A DNA stretch of 64,000 nt. It comes from Brachionus plicatilis. Lineage: Eukaryota; Rotifera; Eurotatoria; Ploima; Brachionidae. A program made the position numbers and the translations under genes. This document shows, in pieces, positions 54,940-64,000 of this stretch. The first letter of the stretch is position 1, and the number at the start of each line of letters is the position of its first letter. The notes under the pieces are model-generated. The model ran no database searches. It had not been told where the DNA came from and saw only the letters and a program-made list of their open reading frames with translations. Where the stretch lies: NCBI GenBank assembly GCA_010279815.1, contig QEOQ01000707.1, positions 8,567-72,566 on the forward strand, in the 5' to 3' direction.

Positions 54940-56078
54940 GGAAATTCTTATTCCAATTCTTCTAATTTATTCGTCACCTAAATTAAGATACTTTATTTAT
55001 TTGTGTGTTTAAATCTATTGACTTGAAATTTAAAAATTAAATCCACTTCAATGTAATGTTTTTAGTAACTAAATAAAAAACCACAACCAAAATTGTTGTT
55101 AAAAAAATTTAATTTAATTCATTTAAATTCAATTTTATTTAATTTTAATTTATTCAATTGCTTTATCAATTTTGATATCAAAAATAGATTTATTTGGAAT
55201 TAAAAAAATTAATTAAGATACAACCAAATGATCCTAAAAAACTTCAATTTTTCAAGAATCTTTATACACTAACTAAATTGATATTATGAGGAAAAAAAAA
55301 TTTTTTACGAATTTAACTACTGTCAATTCTCGGAATAATGAATTCCTTGGGCGGAAAATTCTGAATTCGTTATATCCAAATTCGCATATAAAACGATAGG
55401 AATAAGAAAAAAAATTTAAACAAAATTTTATTGATTAAAAAAAAATTAAAAAAAAACAATTAGTTAGTTATTTTGAAAAAAATCAGTAATAGATGGTTAT
55501 TAGGTAAAAAAATTGTTAAATTTTAGTGTTTTCTTAGGCCTTATAAAATATCCATCGTCAATCACACTTTTTACAAATACTCTCTATTTCTTTTGTCTTT
55601 TGTCTTATATTTGAATTTATTTTATTTAGAAAGTTATTCTTATTTTTATGCTAAAAGAAAAAATACAAAAATTGGCTAGGATTTTAGCGGTCAAAAATCA
55701 AAATAGAGTCATTTTGACTCGTTGGTGCTTCAAGTGTTAACTAATTATATTCAAAATAAATTAATTTTAAAAAAATTCAAAATCTTAATTCGGGATTTTT
55801 CGTTGAAAATTGCAATCAAAAAATGTAAAAAAAAAATACTCAATTCATTTGTTTAGGACAAATTCAGATTTAAAATTTTTTTTTAACTTCCTTTAATTTA
55901 AAAACGATTTAAAAAATAAACTTTACATTTAAAAAATATAATCCAATTAGTATTAGTAATGGGTCTAATGTCATATATCATATATGTTCACTTAATATTT
56001 TTATTGTTCGCCTAATTTTGGTAATGGTCACCTAAATAGAGAATAAAAAGAGGGGAAAAATAGGGTTTATGAGCAATT
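54940..56078. other. intergenic with a pogo/Tigger-type terminal repeat at about 55316-55400
   Basis: TGTCAATTCTCGGAATAATGAATTCCTTGGGCGG..GAATTCGTTATATCC reads as a decayed pogo/Tigger end (compare the end at 9760-9832). No transposase adjoins it. 55960-56040 carries GTTCACTTAA and GGTCACCTAAAT motifs at the edge of the MULE-like element. Confidence 0.45.
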
Positions 56079-56958
56079 TTGCGTTTTTCTGCGGATCGTG
56101 CTTTATTACCCGTTTTTGATAATCAAAAATGTAGAAAAGGTGATTTAAAGCAAAATAAACGGTTTTATGACTGTCACACACTTGGAAAAAAACAGATGTG
56201 TCCTGTCCGAATGTATCTAGGCATGCATGACGATTCCCAATTGTGTACAGCCTACATGTCAACCGACCAACACAACCACAAGGATAGACTGGAACTCGAA
56301 AGTGAAAGTGATCGATTAACCCAAAAAGTTAAAACAGAGATTATCCGAATTTATGAAAACGAAACACAATCAACAAATTTGATTTTAGAAAAGCTTTCAG
56401 CCAAAAATATGAAATCTAATCCAGTTCAAATTTGCAATCTCTTGCTTCGATACAAAAAAGAAACGTATGGCTCACGTAATATGACACTTAATGAAATCAA
56501 AGATTGGTGCTAAAATCATCAAAACTTGCCTGAAGATGAAGATGAAGTGTACGTCGCAAACTCTGAATTTGAAGCTGGACTATTCTGTGCTGAAACTTTG
56601 AGGTTTGAGGATATTTTTCACCACAAAGAGATTTTTAAAGTTGGCTCAAAGTGTAAAGCATCTGTGTGTTGATGCTACTTACAAAATTCTTTGGCAGGGT
56701 TTTCCGTTGATACTTGTTTGGACGACTGATAAAGGGAAAAAATTACATCCGTTTGGAGCATGTTTATGTAAAAACGAAATTGAGACTCAAGAAGCAGAAA
56801 TGGAAATTCAAAATGAAGTTGAAGTTGAAAACAATTCTAATGAAAATTCAGCTCAGTCTGAGATTCCAAAAAAGAAAAGAGGAAGACCCACTGGATCAAA
56901 AAACAAGCCGAAATCAATTCAAGATCAACCTCAAAACAAAAGAACAAAAAAAGATTAA
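56079..56958 (+). pseudogene. MULE-type transposase remnant with FLYWCH-like finger and AT-hook
   Basis: 56079-56513 contains RFYDCHTLGKKQMCPVRMYL..DDSQLCTAYMSTDQHNH, a zinc-binding FLYWCH/GCM-WRKY-like module often found at the N-terminus of Mutator-like transposases, then a helical region ending DWC and a stop. The match resumes (NLPEDEDEVYVANSEFEAGLFCAETL) and after a frameshift near 56600 continues as HLCVDATYKILWQGFPLILVWTTD, the first catalytic Asp block of MULE transposases. The rest of the DDE domain is replaced by an acidic stretch and KKKRGRPTGSKNKPK, an AT-hook, before a stop at 56958. With one stop, one frameshift and a missing catalytic half it is inactive, or a derived DNA-binding protein if the breaks are errors. 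Confidence 0.65.
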
Positions 56959-57039
56959 TTTTTTTTCTTTGTCTTAATTTTTCTTCCTTTTTGTTCCTTT
57001 TTGTATTTTCTTAAAATATCAAAAAAATTCTACTTCCGT

Positions 57040-57200
57040 TTTTTTTTAAATAGATACAACAAAAAAAAATATTGATTAACAATTAAAAAATTTAGATACT
57101 TAGATAAAGTAATTAGATACTAAAAAAAATATTTATTCACTATATTTAGATAGCTTATTATTTAGATACAACAAAAAAGAATTAGATACAATGAAAAAAT
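57040..57200. repeat. subterminal TTTAGATAC/AGATACAAC repeats
   Basis: AGATACAACAAAAAA, TTTAGATACTTAGATAA, TTAGATACTAAAA and TTTAGATACAACAAAAAAG recur irregularly over 160 bp, probably the 3' non-coding end of the MULE-like element. Confidence 0.45.
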
Positions 57201-57340
57201 AACAGTCCTTTGTTAATTGCTTGAGTTGTTTAATGATTCCATTACATGTCATCTGTTAGATAGATTCCAATATCTATATCAACTCTTGAATGGATAATTG
57301 GTAAGTTGTTCATTGGTAATTAGATTCCATTAAAAGTTTT

Positions 57341-57640
57341 ATTTTTGAAGAACATAAATTTGCATTTATAATCGTTAAATTTCAGTTGCCAATCATTCGA
57401 CCATTTAACAATCCTCTCAATGTCTGTTTGCAACTGTCCATCACCAAGACGATTTAGATATTTTCGAAGTCCTTTTTCAATTTTTTTTGTCTAATGACCC
57501 TGTTCTATGTTTATTAAAAATTTTGTAGTCAAATTGAGAATTTTTATTTCCAAATTGCATTGCTTTAAACATCCCTACGTTTAAATCAGTCGCCCATGTA
57601 ATCACCCAGCTCCAATTTTGTGGTTTTTAAATTTAAAAGA
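57341..57640 (-). pseudogene. rearranged LINE reverse-transcriptase fragments
   Basis: On the minus strand the upstream half reads W..DLNVGMFKAMQFG...FDYKIFNK, and the downstream half reads LQTDIERIVKWSNDWQLKFNDYKC. In LINE RTs the 'LQ.DI..I..WS..W.L.FN..KC' block comes before the other, so the order is swapped and separated by a frame change. Two overlapping 5'-truncated insertions or a local rearrangement explain it. Confidence 0.6.
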
Positions 57641-58167
57641 GTTTTGATCTTAAGTTTTTTGTTTTTAGATTTTTCTTTATAAATTAATAAATTTGCAATT
57701 AAGACAAAATTTCGATTGAATTTTTAAATCGAATCAACATTTTAATTAGGTTTTGTTTTTTGACAAAAACGTACCTTTTTTATATTTCAAAATAATTTTT
57801 AATTAAGCGAAAAAAATTTTATTTTCATTTTAAGTTATTGAATTTTATTTTAACACTTTAAATTTATTAACAGAAAACGCTAAGAAAATTTAATTCTGCG
57901 ATTTTTTATTAGAATAAAATAATTTAATTTTAATGTCAAAATTTTCTCTGATTAAAATTAATTTAAATTCTAAGAAAGCTAAAAAGATTTAAGACTTAAC
58001 TTGAAGACGAAAATTGAAGAATTCATACAAAAAATTAATCTTGCTTGGTATAATAAACTAACATTGAGAAGAAGCCATTTAAAACATTATTAATTATAAA
58101 AACTTAAAAATCAATCTTGAAAATTAATAAATCCAAGTTTCATTAAAATTTTTCTAAAAAATAAAAT

Positions 58168-59615
58168 ATGCCTACCGAAAAACCTTTCGATGATTTAAAT
58201 AAAGCTTCCCGGCTAAAATATCAAATTTGGTCATCTGAAAATGCCAAAGAATTTTTGGACTCAGAAACAAGCACCAAGCAAAAAATAAACGCAAAAGGCT
58301 TGAATCGCAAACAAGAACATCATTTAGTAAATCAGGTAAATTAAAAAATTTAAAATAAAAAATTTAAATCAATTCCAAATAAGTACAATGTCAAACAAGA
58401 TCGATTTAATGCTCTCAAAGAAAGCTCAAAATTCAAAATTCCTATTTGGCTTATCGCAATTATTTGTGGTATTGGCATTTTACTCTTGTTGGGTGCCATT
58501 GCGGCTATTTTTATTTCAATTTTTGCTCGTATTTAATAATTTTTTAAAGAAAATTTTTTGGACTAATTTTTTATTTGAATAGCCAAAAATTATTCAACTT
58601 ATAACGAAAAATGTGACAATGCCACTTTAACTTGTGATCCCTCAAAAAATTTATTCTGTTCAAATGGACTTTGTGCCTGTTCAGACTCTGATTTTTTTTG
58701 GAGCACTTCGTCGGAAATTTGTGGTACAAAACTTTTGCTAGTGCTTAAAATTAAAATTTTTGAAAAATTTTAGAATATAAAAAATCATATGCACAGTCAT
58801 GCTCGTCAACCAGTGAATGCTTTGAGAACAATGGTCTATTTTGTTCAACTACAGCAAGCACTTGCAATTGTCCCGTAATAACTGAAATCAAAACTTTTTA
58901 ATCACCTTTATTTAATTAATTTTTAAGGCAACATCGGTGGCAAATATGTGTGAATGTTCAACAAGTACATACTTCGATGACCAGACAAAAAAATGCGGTA
59001 ATCACTTTTTTGATACTTATTTTTTTATACTAATAATAAAAGAATATTTTTGTTCAGTTAACAGATTAACTTATGGATCAAGTTGTATGTTTGATAGCCA
59101 GTGTACCCAAACTATTTCACTAGTCTGTTCATCAGCAGGAACTTGCTCGTAGAAATAAAATGATTTTTTTTAAATAAAAATAATTTTATTTAAAAAGTTG
59201 CCCAACAGCTCAATACTATGAAAATTTTCGATGCAGTAGGATCTAGAAAATAAAGTAAACCTTTATTAATTTTTTTTAGATACGAAAGGTGGATACCAAG
59301 ATACCTGTAGTTCAGCTAATCAATGTGATGAATCCAAAGGATTAACAGAGTGTTTATCGGCCAAGTGTGAATGCCCTACTGGATTTTATTATGACACAGA
59401 CATAAACCAATGCAGTAATTACTTAAAAAAATAATTAACTTGAATTTTAATCAATATTTTGCTATAAAGATTTGGCCAAAACCTATGGATCGAGCTGTAC
59501 TTCAGACAACGAATGTGATGAAACCAAAAATCTTGAATGCAAAATTTTTTGGAATCCCAAGACATGTAATTGCAAAAGTGGCTCTTGGGATTATTCAAAC
59601 AGTATTTGTTCTTAA
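58168..59615 (+). CDS. type II membrane protein with repeated EB/EGF-like cysteine modules, 344 aa
   Basis: Nine inferred exons: 58168-58335, 58384-58528, 58583-58723, 58774-58874, 58928-58997, 59058-59148, 59198-59235, 59280-59414, 59470-59615; GT..AG introns of about 45-60 bp and 1035 nt in one frame. A tempting stop at 59149-59151 is avoided by splicing at CTC|GTAG into a 38-bp exon. Residues 1-75 are hydrophilic and probably cytoplasmic. A single transmembrane helix covers about 76-104 (IPIWLIAIICGIGILLLLGAI). The outer part has four to five modules of the pattern YGSSC-x(n)-C-x(n)-C...C.C (for example KTYGSSCTSDNECDETK), like the EB modules of invertebrate surface proteins, each about one exon. 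The start has no signal peptide, hence the type II topology. I know no orthologue with this layout; a cell-surface adhesion or receptor role is a guess. Confidence 0.8.
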
Positions 59616-59924
59616 TAAAAAAAAACAAATTTCAAATACACTAAAATTCCAAAAAAAAAAAGAAATTTAAAAGCAGCTTTTATAAAGACTTGATTCAACT
59701 AAAACACAAAATTTAGTCAAAATTTTATTTTTGAATAAAAGTGCTTGATTCTTTTAATTTTCTCTTAAATAAAAATCGAAAATCAGACTTAAATTAGTAG
59801 CTGCAATGTTTTCTTAGTACACTTGGGTCTGTTTATGTCCGTTTATCTAAGTATCACATCAATTTTACAAATTAATTCAAAAAAATAGATACAGAATGTA
59901 TTGTTTTTAGGCCCATTAAAATCG
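59616..59924. other. intergenic, nothing recognised
   Basis: About 300 bp of AT-rich sequence including the 3' region of the upstream gene (AATAAAAAAAAACAA just after the stop). Confidence 0.4.
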
Positions 59925-60762
59925 GTTACACAATTTTTTAATAGAATACCACAATTTTTTAAAATGATACCACAATTATTTAATAAATGTACACAATTTT
60001 TAAAATAATCCATAAAAATAAAGATTTACACTTAATTAAATAAAAAAACACTTATTATATAAAATTGACACTTATTTGATTAAGAAGACCATTAATTAAT
60101 TAAAAAACTCATTCTTTTAAATTTTTGACCCTATTTACAAGTGTTGAAATTACTCAAAATAAAAAGTGGAAGTAAAATAGAAATAATTATATTACATGTA
60201 AATTAAAAAAAATTTAAAATGTCCAGTGCAAGCATTTTAGAAAATAACTTTAACGACACAGTCGAAGATGCTGAACCTTAAACAAAAAACAAAAGAAGCA
60301 CAGGTAGGACTTTTGATTTTTTGCATGATTGCGAATCGTTAGATGAATTCGTACAATCAAGCGTTAAATGGCAAAAAGTGGTCGAATTTCGACGAGAAAG
60401 GGAATTGAATCTGACGAAGATTCAGAAGATGAAGTATTGTCAAAAAGACCAAGAATCGAATCAGATCAGAACGAAGCGTTTGACAGCGAGTCAAAATCAT
60501 GCGAAAACTGTGGCAGTAAAATGACGAAAAGAAGATACTGGGCTGGTCCGAATAAATGTGATTAAAAAAATTTTTTGTGAAATAAAAAAAATTATATAGC
60601 TTTTTTTTAATATTTGTGTTTTTTTTAATAAATATGTGTTGAAATATAAAAAAAAAAGGTTTTTCTTAATTTTAATGGATATTTTTATTAATTGTGGTTT
60701 TTTAATTAAATTGTGGTATGTAACTTAAAAATTGTGGTATTTTATTAAAAAATTGTGGTAAC
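59925..60762. mobile_element. ~840-bp TIR element with its own small ORF
   Basis: Left end GTTACACAATTTTTTAATAG and right end (reverse-complemented) GTTACCACAATTTTTTAATA, followed on both sides by repeats of ACCACAATTTTTTAA. The middle carries the acidic/zinc-finger ORF at 60220-60564. No transposase is visible, so it depends on another element. Target duplications are not convincing by eye. Confidence 0.6.
60220..60564 (+). pseudogene. acidic ORF with a single Cys finger inside the TIR element
   Basis: From ATG 60220 the frame reads SSASILENNFNDTVEDAEP, a stop, then FDFLHDCESLDEFVQSSVKW; a frame change near 60375 leads to ESDEDSEDEVLSKRPRIESD and a finger-like end CENCGSKMTKRRYWAGPNKCD. The acidic linker plus one C-x2-C finger at the end is reminiscent of the passenger ORF of the Merlin element at 39289-39885, though sequence identity is not evident. 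Broken by one stop and one frameshift. Confidence 0.5.
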
Positions 60763-61262
60763 AAAAATGATTTCGCGTTGTTTTTATAAATTTTTTATTG
60801 TTTTGAAATCCATCAAGATAATTTTTTATTAAAACAAAAACCCGACAAAGAAAATCGAATTTTTTTAATTGACGATTAAAATTGAAACCAAAAGTTTTGA
60901 TTAAAATATCCTAATTGTTTTATTTTTTTTCAAAATATTAAATAAATTGCACAATTATTAAGATTCTACATAAAAAAAATTGACTAACGCTAAATAAAAA
61001 AGAAATACAATGCTTTTAATTTTTGACACTTTTTCTTAAAAAAATAATAACTAATTCAATAAAAAGTACCTAAATTTTGTAATAATAATATTGTAATGTT
61101 CCACTTTTTGTTTTTCCAAAATTATCGAAAAATAAAGTAAATTTACGAAAATTTACAAATAAAAAAGTAAAAAATCATAAATTTACCAGATATTACATAA
61201 AATTGAATGAATTTTCAAAATTTACGTAAATTGTTGCAAAATCAAAAATATCCAAATAATCC
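60763..61262. other. intergenic; TTTACGTAAATT-rich patch
   Basis: 61140-61235 contains several TTTACG/CGTAAATT units, similar to 12926-13035 and 46560-46750. No coding sequence. Confidence 0.4.
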
Positions 61263-61617
61263 GGGCATCTTGAAGTTTAGGATCAAAAAAATCAGATCAA
61301 ATAGTATTTTGTTAATAACTTTTGAATGGTTCTTGATTAAGTCTCTCTGCAAAATGCAAAATAATGCAAAATACATGCTGAATATTGTGTGAGGCTCTGC
61401 AAAAACTCTGCATTTTGCAGCAAAATGCACGCCATTAAAAAGTATTTAATTTGACTGCGCAATTTAAATGCAGAGTTTTTGCAGAGTCTCATACAATATT
61501 CAGCATGTATTTTGCATTATTTAGCATTTTGCAGAGAGACTTAATCAAGTACCATTCAAAAATTAGAAACAAAATACTATTTGATCTGATTTTTTTGATC
61601 CTAAACTTCAAGATGCC
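61263..61617. mobile_element. 355-bp foldback element, second family member, 7-bp target duplication
   Basis: A long hairpin with arms of about 150 bp (GGGCATCTTGAAGTTTAGGATC, AATAGTATTTTGTT, GACTTAATCAAG-type blocks, TCTCTGCAAAATGCAAAATA, ACATGCTGAATATT, CTCTGCAAAAACTCTGCAT) around a 50-bp loop. ATAATCC flanks both sides (61256-61262 and 61618-61624). Size, G-CAT..ATGCC termini and TGCAGA/TCTGCA-rich arms agree with the element at 38936-39288. Confidence 0.88.
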
Positions 61618-62192
61618 ATAATCCAAAGCTTTGGCGTGTTTTGAGTGAGTTAATTACAAAGGAAAATTTAATAGATTCTTTTTGATTCATTTTATTATTA
61701 AGATTTTTGTAAATTATAATAAAAATTAATTAAAAAAAACTTCAAGTCCTAAATTACTAAAAAAGGTAAAAAAAGACGCCAAAGCTTTTTCTCAATTATG
61801 TTTTCTTAATTTTTCAAAACAAACTTTTATAAGACCTTTCTGACTAACTACATTTTTAAAAATACACTCATTTTTTTTGCTTTATTTTTTTAATAATTGT
61901 GCCTCTCTTGTATGTTATTTTTCAAAAGATGCAATAATCAAACTTGCTAAAAGTTATTGTTTTCGAATTTTTAATTACAAAATTTAGGCTTTTTTCTTAA
62001 ATTAGTTAATATTTTTTAAGAAAAAGCGTCAATTAGTTTAAAGTATTGCATATATATTTAATTTAGTGTTAATTAATTTTTTTTTATTTAGAATCTTAAT
62101 AATTGGGGAATATATTTCATATTTGGGAAAAAAATAATGGGTTTTGTGAATTTCAAATACAAATTGAACAAAAATTCTTCATTTTTTGATTT
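61618..62192. other. intergenic, nothing recognised
   Basis: AT-rich, no coding frame. Confidence 0.4.
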
Positions 62193-62200
62193 ATTAAAAT

Positions 62201-62303
62201 CAGACTTGTGCAAAAGTCATTAAGTCCAAGTCAAGTCAAGTCAAATGACTTGACTTTGAAAAGACTTTAAAATGACTTTTTTTTTGACTCTTGCCCAATT
62301 CTG
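62201..62303. mobile_element. hAT-type MITE, 103 bp, perfect 8-bp target duplication
   Basis: Ends CAGACTTGTGCAAAAGTCA and (reverse-complemented) CAGAATTGGGCAAGAGTCA. ATTAAAAT occurs immediately before (62193-62200) and immediately after (62304-62311). Inside are AAGTCAAGTC-type repeats. Related to 22903-23191 by the CAGA.TTG ends and the AAGTC repeats. Confidence 0.85.
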
Positions 62304-62311
62304 ATTAAAAT

Positions 62312-63830
62312 TAAATTAAATGAAAAATACTAGAAAATAAAGTGCAACATTCTTTATTGCACCTTTATTACCTAGAATGAAATTTTTATTTTCTTTTTTT
62401 TTGTAAATCAAATCAATAATCTATTTAAATCTTATTGATTCTTTATTTTTTGTCATTTTTGATACCAGAAAAATTATTTTAGGTAATAAGATGCAACAAA
62501 GTATGTTGCATGTTGCAATATTTTTTCTAATAATTTTTATATTAACTCTTATTTCAATTTATTAAAAAATGAAGAATTTTTGTTCAAATTGTATTTAAAA
62601 CTCTCAATACCAGGGTATTTTATTGTTCTCGAACTAAATTTATCTATATTTACTCCCTAATTTAATATCAGAAAAGAAATAATAAGGAAATTTATGGTAG
62701 ATTTTTTAAAATATTTAATTATATTAATAATTAAACATCATTAAAAAATAACTAAAGTAAAGATCAATCAAGTTTTTAGACTTATTAAAAATTTTTTTCA
62801 CTAATTTTGTCTCAAACCCTAATTTTTAAAATATCTTTATTTATAAATTATTTCTATATTCACTATATTTCAAAAATTTGATAAGTAAAAGCTCTAACAT
62901 TTTTCCTATGTTGTGCTTATTTTTCCTGAGATTAAGGAATTTTTAAGCTGCTTGAATTAATTTATTAATGTTATTCAATTAACAACATAAAATTAATAAA
63001 TATACGATTAAAAAAAACAACAAAAAATGTTTATTATTACTCGGGTCTTAATGGTTAAAAAAATTGAATTTTCTTTTGTTAAAGAGTTAAGTTAATATTT
63101 TTATCTAGCTAAATGAATGCACAAAATAACAGCTTAAATTCTTTAAAAAAATTAATTAACAAAACTTATATTTTTATCTAATTTTCAATTTTCAATTTTT
63201 TTTAATTTGTTTTTAATATCGTGTTTGTTAAAAAATTTTGAATTATATTCTCAATTTTGATAAAAATCACAATAATCATGATTTTTCTTTTTATTCAATA
63301 AATTTCACACTTATATGAAAAATAAAGATAGAAATTATTTTATCAGTTATTCATGAATTTACTTGAAGTTATTATTGTTCTAGGTTGCAATAGTAATGAT
63401 AACTTTTTGTCTTTATTTTGTTTAATCTGATATAAGCATAGGGCTTTATTGAATAGACCGGTTCTTTTCATTAATTTTAAAGTTATTTTAAAAAAATTCA
63501 TAGAAAATGAGTTAAAAAAATTATGAACAAAATTTTAGTGGCCATGCCCTTATTAAATAAAGAAAATTGTCCATTGCAATTCAAAATTATATATGATTGG
63601 GAAATTTATTTGATTAATTTTTTTCTTAAATTAAATTACACAAAAAAATACTTAAAATTTATTGTAAAAAGGCTTCATGTGTTAAGAAAAATTATGGCTT
63701 TTCTTTATTTAAAATTTTTACTGGTATTTTCAATTTCATATTTTTTTAATCAGTAATTATTTTTTAGAAATTGAATTTAAGTAAAATTTTGAAAAATTCA
63801 TAAAAAATAAATAGCCTCATTTTACTTTAT
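62312..63830. other. intergenic, AT-rich; nothing supported
   Basis: A 77-codon frame at 63523-63756 starts with ATG but has the lysine/phenylalanine/isoleucine bias of random AT-rich sequence and no recognisable motif. Nothing else was seen. Confidence 0.4.
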
Positions 63831-64000
63831 TTATTCATTGCAACATTTACAAACAGGCAAATTATTGATTCGCACACAGTTACCATTTTGATGATATTGA
63901 CCTCTACAATATAAACGGCATACTTTTTGTTGAAAAGGATCCAAATTATCACAAAATAAATAACTTTCATTTTTTATTTTATTTTGACAGTTTGTGTTAA
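63831..64000 (-). CDS. partial cysteine-rich, defensin-like (CS-alpha-beta type) peptide
   Basis: The minus-strand frame is open from the window edge to TAA at 63831 and has eight cysteines in about 56 residues. The spacing is C-x11-C-x10-C-x3-C-x9-C-x8-C-x1-C-C. The C-x3-C followed later by C-x-C is the signature of cysteine-stabilised alpha-beta peptides such as invertebrate defensins, with a glycine (RGQYHQNGNC) in the expected loop. Such peptides are secreted antimicrobials in most animals; some relatives are channel-acting. The signal peptide and first exon would lie beyond 64000, so neither start nor full cysteine pattern can be seen. Confidence 0.6.
   Translation of the reverse strand, partial: NTNCQNKIKNESYLFCDNLDPFQQKVCRLYCRGQYHQNGNCVRINNLPVCKCCNE

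Noticed and set aside
59149..59151. Stop codon ending the EB-module gene early
   Set aside because: GT at 59149 is a usable donor and leads through a 38-bp exon back into the correct frame and module pattern.
63523..63756. 77-codon plus-strand frame with ATG
   Set aside because: Composition matches random AT-rich sequence, no family features, no regulatory context.

Overview
This is animal nuclear DNA: very AT-rich intergenic sequence, genes with many tiny introns (about 45-60 bp, GT..AG), and animal housekeeping genes (actin, NME7, pyruvate dehydrogenase kinase, eIF1A, ATP6AP2, cytoplasmic dynein heavy chain, a nuclear-receptor zinc finger). Base composition, intron size and the LINE/Merlin/MULE/pogo load would fit a monogonont rotifer (Brachionus-like). 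That is an inference from general character; nothing here proves the taxon. There is one assembly gap (23551-24271).

Layout. 1-9.1 kb is a large imperfect inverted repeat packed with dead LINE fragments and small hairpin elements. 9.5-9.8 kb is a pogo/Tigger remnant. 10.67-12.10 kb is an NME7 gene (8 exons). 14.08-15.38 kb (minus) is a pyruvate dehydrogenase kinase gene (3 exons). 17.9-27.3 kb is mostly transposon debris (piggyBac-like C-terminus, long-TIR elements, a hAT-type MITE, LINE fragments) around an actin gene whose 5' part lies in the gap. 27.9-36.5 kb is a nested palindrome: outer arms of about 560 bp carrying a Merlin terminus, inner arms of 1,739 bp that are two opposed copies of a dynein heavy-chain (AAA2-AAA3) fragment, and a 1.3-kb centre made of pieces of a coiled-coil/nuclear-receptor gene with a 201-bp tandem repeat. 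Two apparently intact small genes (a NUDT16-like Nudix hydrolase and a single-pass membrane protein, 83 bp apart) sit inside the right half. 36.3-40.1 kb holds two Merlin transposons, one with an exact 8-bp target duplication, the other carrying a transposase plus a second acidic/C2H2 zinc-finger ORF and split by a 353-bp foldback element.

42.65-47.75 kb carries two divergently oriented eIF1A genes, one canonical and one diverged. 50.47-51.51 kb (minus) encodes a secreted, cysteine-rich protein with a Hedgehog-type Hint domain. 52.32-53.01 kb encodes a small Shisa-like membrane protein, 54.00-54.94 kb a short ATP6AP2 (V-ATPase accessory/prorenin receptor), and 58.17-59.62 kb a nine-exon type II membrane protein with repeated EB/EGF-like cysteine modules. 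Between them are a MULE transposase remnant with a FLYWCH-like finger, rearranged LINE fragments, a small TIR element with its own zinc-finger ORF, a second member of the foldback family, and a hAT MITE with a perfect 8-bp duplication. The window ends inside a cysteine-rich, defensin-like (CS-alpha-beta type) gene on the minus strand.

The strongest candidates for something undescribed are the Hint-domain gene without a Hedgehog signalling domain, the dynein/nuclear-receptor nested palindrome with a dated order of events (Merlin insertion before inversion), the Merlin element with a zinc-finger passenger gene, and the ~355-bp foldback family.
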